A stretch of DNA of 64,000 bases from Bacteroidota bacterium (lineage in GTDB: Bacteria > Bacteroidota > Bacteroidia > Chitinophagales > Chitinophagaceae), in NCBI GenBank assembly GCA_018267915.1, contig JAFDXN010000062.1, positions 83,297 through 147,296 of the forward strand. Direction: 5' to 3'. Below, in pieces: positions 60,438 to 64,000 of this stretch; positions within the stretch are counted from its first letter, which is position 1, and each line of letters begins with the position of its first letter. The position numbers and the translations under genes were made by a program. The notes beneath the pieces are model-generated. The model made no database searches and was not told the origin of the DNA. It saw nothing but the letters and a program-made list of their open reading frames with translations.

Positions 60438-60626
60438 TTAAACTTTGAGGTATTGCAAAACCTTATAGACAAGAATGACCGGCCAGATAATGGCCTTGAA
60501 GAAGCCTGTCACGCCCATCCAGAAACCTGTGGCTGTTTGTATAAAATAAATGACTGCGCCAATGAAGCCTAAGCCATAAACAGCTGAGGGCGGACGTGAG
60601 GCATTTCTCCTGATCTGCTCTTTCAT
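60438..60626 (-). CDS. Small membrane protein
   Basis: A 62-residue protein with two short hydrophobic segments (GLGFIGAVIYFIQTATGFWMG, and AIIWPVILVYKVLQYLKV) and a basic N-terminus (MKEQIRRNASRPP). This is the pattern of a conserved small protein seen in many bacteria, but I cannot give it a family name. Adjacent to the SRPBCC gene, 5 bases upstream of it, so coexpressed. Confidence 0.65.
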   Translation of the reverse strand: MKEQIRRNASRPPSAVYGLGFIGAVIYFIQTATGFWMGVTGFFKAIIWPVILVYKVLQYLKV

Positions 60627-60807
60627 AAGTAACTTTTTGAGTACGTAAACTTAGAGCGAGCGCAGCAGGACCTATATGACGCGGGTCATACAGAAATATG
60701 ATGTTTGTCAGATATCAGGCAACGAAGTACATATGCAACGGACCTTTGGCGGCACAGGTATGCAAGTCGCGGAAAACGGCCAAGCAAACCGGGGAGGATT
60801 CCATGTT

Positions 60808-61122
60808 TTACCTGAAAGGCACTGGTGTTTTTGCCTTGCTCTCGAGCCAATCAGTGTACTGTGGACTACCAAGGCGTATGCGGAGCGGGAGTTTTGTTTT
60901 TTGTTCGACCTGGATCTCTTTCTTACAGAAGAACCCGAGGTTGCTGGAATAAAAGTCGGGGCTGACGGCAGGTGATGGTGTGGCGAAAGGGTGGCGTATG
61001 AGAACCAGAGAAGGTGTGAGACTATCGTTTACTTTGCGGGCAGTTGTGCTTTGCGCATTTTGTGCGGAGGCGGCAAGTGCTGTCAGCAAGAATGGACAGA
61101 TCAATCTCAAACACTGTTTCAT
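60808..61122 (-). CDS. Small secreted hypothetical protein
   Basis: A 104-residue protein with signal peptide (LICPFLLTALAASAQ) and a conserved C-terminal motif NLGFFCKKEIQVEQKTKLPL, then RIRLGSPQYTDWLESK. This F-F-C-K-x-E/RLGS-YxDxLE pattern recurs in short proteins of Bacteroidota. Function unknown. It is convergent with nothing and 117 bases from the next gene. Confidence 0.65.
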   Translation of the reverse strand: MKQCLRLICPFLLTALAASAQNAQSTTARKVNDSLTPSLVLIRHPFATPSPAVSPDFYSSNLGFFCKKEIQVEQKTKLPLRIRLGSPQYTDWLESKAKTPVPFR

Positions 61123-61239
61123 CTTATAAAGGTACGGAAAGAGGTCGTTAGCGGTTTCCGCACGGTGGTTATAATTACTTAACAGGAATTAAATATTTGG
61201 TTAATGCTGATGTTGTCTATTTATGGTTAAAACCATTCT

Positions 61240-62235
61240 ATGCACAACAAAATTGTTATCACTACATTATCTGCTGCGGTACTGCTGGCATCATGCAGCA
61301 AAAAGGAGGTTGCCAGCCTCCAGAACACAACAGCACTGACGACAGCGGACAACACTAAAGTAAAGCATGCTGCAAAAATTAATGGTGCAACAGTGCTTGG
61401 CGCCCCCGTGGCAGAGGACAAAGTGTACAAATTATTGCAGGGTTACGACCATACCGACGATTTTGAAGCGAGCGGTGTCCAGTACCTGAACGGTTACTTC
61501 TATGTGGTTTTCGACAACAGGTATAAAATAGCCAAGATCAAGAGCACGCTGCCGGAAAACAGCAATCAAAACAGCCTGCTGAGTTCAGGCTCGGGTGATT
61601 CCGGCTTTGAGGGCATCACTTATGATAGCGAGAATACACCGCACTACTTCGTTGTAGAAGAGGCAGTGGCGCATAACGGTGCTTACCAGCCGCGAATACG
61701 CCAATATGATGCCAACATGAACTACCAGGAGAGTATGTGGGCCGACTACACGTTCACTGATGCTAATAAGAACAAAGCCTTTGAAGGCGTAGCATGGGTG
61801 TACAGAGGGGGGGAGGATTACATATTGGGCCTTGTGGAGGGAACGGGTAAGGTGGTGGTGCTGCACAAGACCAACAGCAAATGGGAATTTATCCAGGAAA
61901 TAACCCTGCCTGCTTCGGTTACATTTAACGATTACTCGGATATATGTGTATACGGGAATAAGGTAGCTATCACCTCGCAAGAGGACTCACAACTCTGGAT
62001 AGGAACGCTAAGCACTACCTCATGGAGCATTACCGGCGGAACGGCGTATGAATTTCCCAAGGGGAGTATCGATGGCGTTGTGGGTGCAGGTAACTATGTG
62101 TTGTACGGCAATATAGAGGGGGTATCGTTCCTAAATGATAATCAGATAGTGGTGGTATCGGACAAAGCCAAAAATGACCAGCCAAGCTACCAGCAGTATA
62201 AGGACCAATCGGTACACGTCTTCAACATTCCGTAA
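61240..62235 (+). CDS. Hypothetical lipoprotein, SdiA-regulated/phytase-like propeller
   Basis: A 331-residue lipoprotein with signal TTLSAAVLLASC and a strand-rich propeller-like body: SGVQYLNGYFYVVFDN, SGFEGITYDSENTPHYFVVEE, KAFEGVAWVYRGGEDYILGL. The FEG-I/V motifs resemble SdiA-regulated or phytase-like propellers, in which such sequences mark blade edges. Identity of the substrate is unknown. A terminator follows at 62265. Confidence 0.65.
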   Translation: MHNKIVITTLSAAVLLASCSKKEVASLQNTTALTTADNTKVKHAAKINGATVLGAPVAEDKVYKLLQGYDHTDDFEASGVQYLNGYFYVVFDNRYKIAKIKSTLPENSNQNSLLSSGSGDSGFEGITYDSENTPHYFVVEEAVAHNGAYQPRIRQYDANMNYQESMWADYTFTDANKNKAFEGVAWVYRGGEDYILGLVEGTGKVVVLHKTNSKWEFIQEITLPASVTFNDYSDICVYGNKVAITSQEDSQLWIGTLSTTSWSITGGTAYEFPKGSIDGVVGAGNYVLYGNIEGVSFLNDNQIVVVSDKAKNDQPSYQQYKDQSVHVFNIP

Positions 62236-62264
62236 TTATTGACAGACAAAATATAAAATAGTGA

Positions 62265-62288
62265 GGCTGCTTTTTGAAGCGGCCTTTT
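62265..62288 (+). terminator. Rho-independent terminator
   Basis: An 8-bp stem (62265-62272 with 62277-62284, one wobble), loop TTTG, followed by TTTT, 30 bases after the stop of the lipoprotein gene. Confidence 0.75.
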
Positions 62289-62378
62289 CATTTGCTGATA
62301 GCAGTCAGCCGATGCGTGTGACCATTGTCATCCCCGCCAAATAAAGAAGGAAATAATATTGCCATTAAACAAACATGC

Positions 62379-62777
62379 ATGAAAGGTTATAAGATCTGCA
62401 TTGAGAGGGCAACGCTTGACAACAACAGTTTCCGGAAAGTGCTTTATACTTCGAAACACAGCCAACTGGTATTGATGACCCTGCGACCCGGAGAAGACAT
62501 TGGCATGGAGGTGCACCCGGATAATGATCAGTTCTTCCGTTTTGAAGAAGGGCAGGGCGAGTGTATTATTGACGGGAGTGTATATGCTGTAGAAGCGGGT
62601 GATGCCGTTGTAATTCCTGCAGGAGCGGAGCACAATGTTATCAACACCAGCAGCAAGGATGCGCTGAAAATGTACACGATCTATTCACCGGCGCATCATA
62701 AAGATGGTATCGTGAGGATGACCAAGGCCGATGCAATGGCCAGGGAAGCGGAGTTTGACGGGCAGACGAGCGAATAG
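62379..62777 (+). CDS. Cupin domain protein
   Basis: A 132-residue single cupin starting MKGYKICIE. Metal motifs are GMEVHPDNDQFFRFEEGQGE (His, Glu) and the second half PAGAEHNVINTS. A pattern like mannose-6-phosphate isomerase-type or generic storage cupins; the substrate cannot be told. The 18-residue longer frame upstream is rejected. Convergent with the OsmC gene, stops adjacent. Confidence 0.9.
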   Translation: MKGYKICIERATLDNNSFRKVLYTSKHSQLVLMTLRPGEDIGMEVHPDNDQFFRFEEGQGECIIDGSVYAVEAGDAVVIPAGAEHNVINTSSKDALKMYTIYSPAHHKDGIVRMTKADAMAREAEFDGQTSE

Positions 62778-63251
62778 TTAATCAGCCACTTTTATAGTAG
62801 CCATGTGATTAACAGGGAAATTGACGGAGTTTGCGATAAAGCAGGCTTCGCGTGCTTTGTGATGCAGGTAGGCTGCTTTTTCGACCATGCTGTGGTCCTT
62901 TACCGTTACAGCGGGGTTTAGTGTTACCTCGGTAAAGTGGCCACCCGGCGTTTCCGTTTCTACCATTGTACCCGATGGATTGTCCTCGTAAGCCAGCACG
63001 ATTACGCCCGAGTCGGCACAGAGATGCAGGTACCAAAGCATATGACATGTGGAAAGGGATGCAACCAGCATGTCTTCGGGGTTGTGCCTGGTTTTATCGC
63101 CGCGAAATGCAGGGTCGGACGAGCCCGCTATGTCGGGTTTGCCATCAGCGCTAATAGTGTGGTTGCGATCATAGTCGCGGTAGCCGGAGGTGCCGGTGCC
63201 CTTGTTGCCGGTCCACTCAACGTGGAGTGTATAGTGATGCTGCTTTGCCAT
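62778..63251 (-). CDS. OsmC family protein
   Basis: A 157-residue peroxide-reducing OsmC/Ohr-like protein. The typical first strands carry GTSGYRDYDRNHTI; the central helix has NPEDMLVASLSTCHMLWYLHLCA with the redox Cys, and a second active position is in VEKAAYLHHKAREACFIANS. This is the OsmC-like subfamily that contains CHMLW. It reduces organic peroxides with a thiol partner; partner is not visible. Confidence 0.92.
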   Translation of the reverse strand: MAKQHHYTLHVEWTGNKGTGTSGYRDYDRNHTISADGKPDIAGSSDPAFRGDKTRHNPEDMLVASLSTCHMLWYLHLCADSGVIVLAYEDNPSGTMVETETPGGHFTEVTLNPAVTVKDHSMVEKAAYLHHKAREACFIANSVNFPVNHMATIKVAD

Positions 63252-63299
63252 AAGAACCCGTTGTTTTCAAATATACGCCGGGGCCACCAGACAGCAAGG

Positions 63300-63908
63300 T
63301 TACTTTTTGAGATATTTCCAGTTCCTGATCTTGCCTTCGGCCATCCATTCTATGGCCTGTGCCATCCGCTTATCGCGGGTCGCATCTGTTTTCGCTTCTG
63401 TTATCCAGTCTACATACTCGCGTTTGTTGGTAGTACTGAAGCCTTCGAAGGTTTTGAACGCAGCCTTGTTCTTCTTAATAGCTTTGAGGAGATAATCGGG
63501 TACCTCGAGCTCCTTCGGTGCGCTTTTGATTTTTTTCTCCGCCTTGACGCCGTGTTCGTTTAGCCTGGCGGCCTGCTTAATGTATTCTTTTAGAATTTTG
63601 TCTTTAGGAAGGTCTTTGAGGCTGCGTATTTGGCCCATGTGGCCCATTGCCTCACGTTCGGTAATGGTCAGGATGCCATGGGGGTCGTCCATGATGGAAG
63701 CTTTCCAGAAACCGAAGGCCATATGCTCCTTGAATGCAGCCATATTGCAGAGGATAGCTCCTTTGTATATGAAGTTGGGGAAACTCCATTTGATGGTTTC
63801 CTCAACACGGGGACAGGCGGCGTGTATCAACTCGCGCAGGTGGCTAAGGATGGGCTGCGCAAAGGGCTGGGCTTTGGCGATGTAGGCGTCGATGCGTTGG
63901 TCTCTCAT
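63300..63908 (-). CDS. YdeI/DUF1801 family protein
   Basis: A 202-residue protein. The N-terminal part (HLRELIHAACPRVEETIKWS, then FPNFIYKG, HMAFGFWKASI) is a DUF1801 domain; the C-terminal part (VPDYLLKAIKKNKAAFKTFE, REYVDWITEAKTDATRDKR, RIAQAIEWMAEGK-like end) is the YdeI/OmpD-associated domain. The two-domain form is common in Bacteroidota. Its role is uncharacterised. Followed at once by a tandem heptamer repeat. Confidence 0.9.
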   Translation of the reverse strand: MRDQRIDAYIAKAQPFAQPILSHLRELIHAACPRVEETIKWSFPNFIYKGAILCNMAAFKEHMAFGFWKASIMDDPHGILTITEREAMGHMGQIRSLKDLPKDKILKEYIKQAARLNEHGVKAEKKIKSAPKELEVPDYLLKAIKKNKAAFKTFEGFSTTNKREYVDWITEAKTDATRDKRMAQAIEWMAEGKIRNWKYLKK

Positions 63909-63911
63909 TTT

Positions 63912-64000
63912 AAGTCGTAAGTCGTAAGTCGTAAGTCGTAAGTCGTAAGTCGTAAGTCGTAAGTCGTAAGTCGTAAGTCGTAAGTCGTAAGTCGTAAGTC
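63912..64000. repeat. Tandem heptamer repeat (AAGTCGT), continues past the window
   Basis: At least 12 perfect units of AAGTCGT from 63912 to the last base; the array is cut by the window end. A few units of the same heptamer also occur at 54111-54128. Confidence 0.95.

Overview
The window is a stretch of a Bacteroidota chromosome, most like Chitinophagaceae or a close relative. Grounds: GldD and the two-Skp arrangement downstream of BamA, S46 dipeptidyl-peptidase, DUF3467, DUF4468, many small CKK-type lipoproteins, and promoters of the Bacteroidota form TTTG-N19/20-TAnnTTTG. Genus is not assignable from sequence reading alone. Most genes are ordinary core genes of middling GC; two AT-richer accessory patches and many short dispersed repeats are set into them.

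Layout. 1-3.7 kb: outer-membrane biogenesis (bamA, 5'-truncated by the window, then two Skp/OmpH chaperones). 3.7-6.9 kb: DUF1684 protein, lysS, a WD/BNR-type lipoprotein. 6.9-13.0 kb: the MoxR cluster (DUF58, MoxR ATPase, DUF4350, DUF4129, SpoIIM-like membrane protein) with a divergent RDD protein. 13.1-16.4 kb: accessory patch with an IS1595-type transposase, a DUF3800 protein, unknown genes and a candidate structured RNA. 16.5-19.7 kb: membrane protein plus XRE regulator and an MgtA-type ATPase. 19.8-27.3 kb: small lipoproteins, pirin, SRPBCC proteins (one frameshifted), an AraC regulator, a WapI-immunity-like orphan. 27.3-27.8 kb: tRNA-Arg(CCT), a GIY-YIG gene and a decayed second tRNA-Arg copy. 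27.8-32.2 kb: gldD, DUF3467, guaA, a periplasmic binding protein. 32.2-38.5 kb: envelope polysaccharide genes (WecA/TagO-like transferase, wecB, heparinase-like, O-antigen ligase-like) around meaB. 38.5-42.0 kb: LON-domain protein, coaX, an outer-membrane protein, lptC. 42.1-43.2 kb: tandem array of about 80-bp repeats with a second GIY-YIG gene inside. 43.2-43.95 kb: DNA alkylation repair protein. 43.96-48.4 kb: AT-rich island (zinc-ribbon, zinc-ribbon/winged-helix, HEPN-like/winged-helix operon; divergent AAA ATPase; DUF2971), the best candidate for an undescribed defence-type system. 48.4-50.9 kb: repeat-rich DNA with a PAS protein and a small membrane protein. 51-64 kb: S46 peptidase, gpsA, RND adaptor, metG and a series of small unrelated genes, ending in a heptamer tandem repeat.

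Two non-protein signals stand out. First, an intact tRNA-Arg(CCT) directly abuts a GIY-YIG gene whose last codons and stop lie inside the tRNA, while a decayed tRNA-Arg copy carrying a palindromic insertion in its D-loop sits just upstream. Second, the 210 bases between the DUF3800 gene and its neighbour carry a promoter-like box, nested stems and a perfect 10-bp hairpin. All functional statements rest on reading protein motifs and base pairing by eye; no database search was run.
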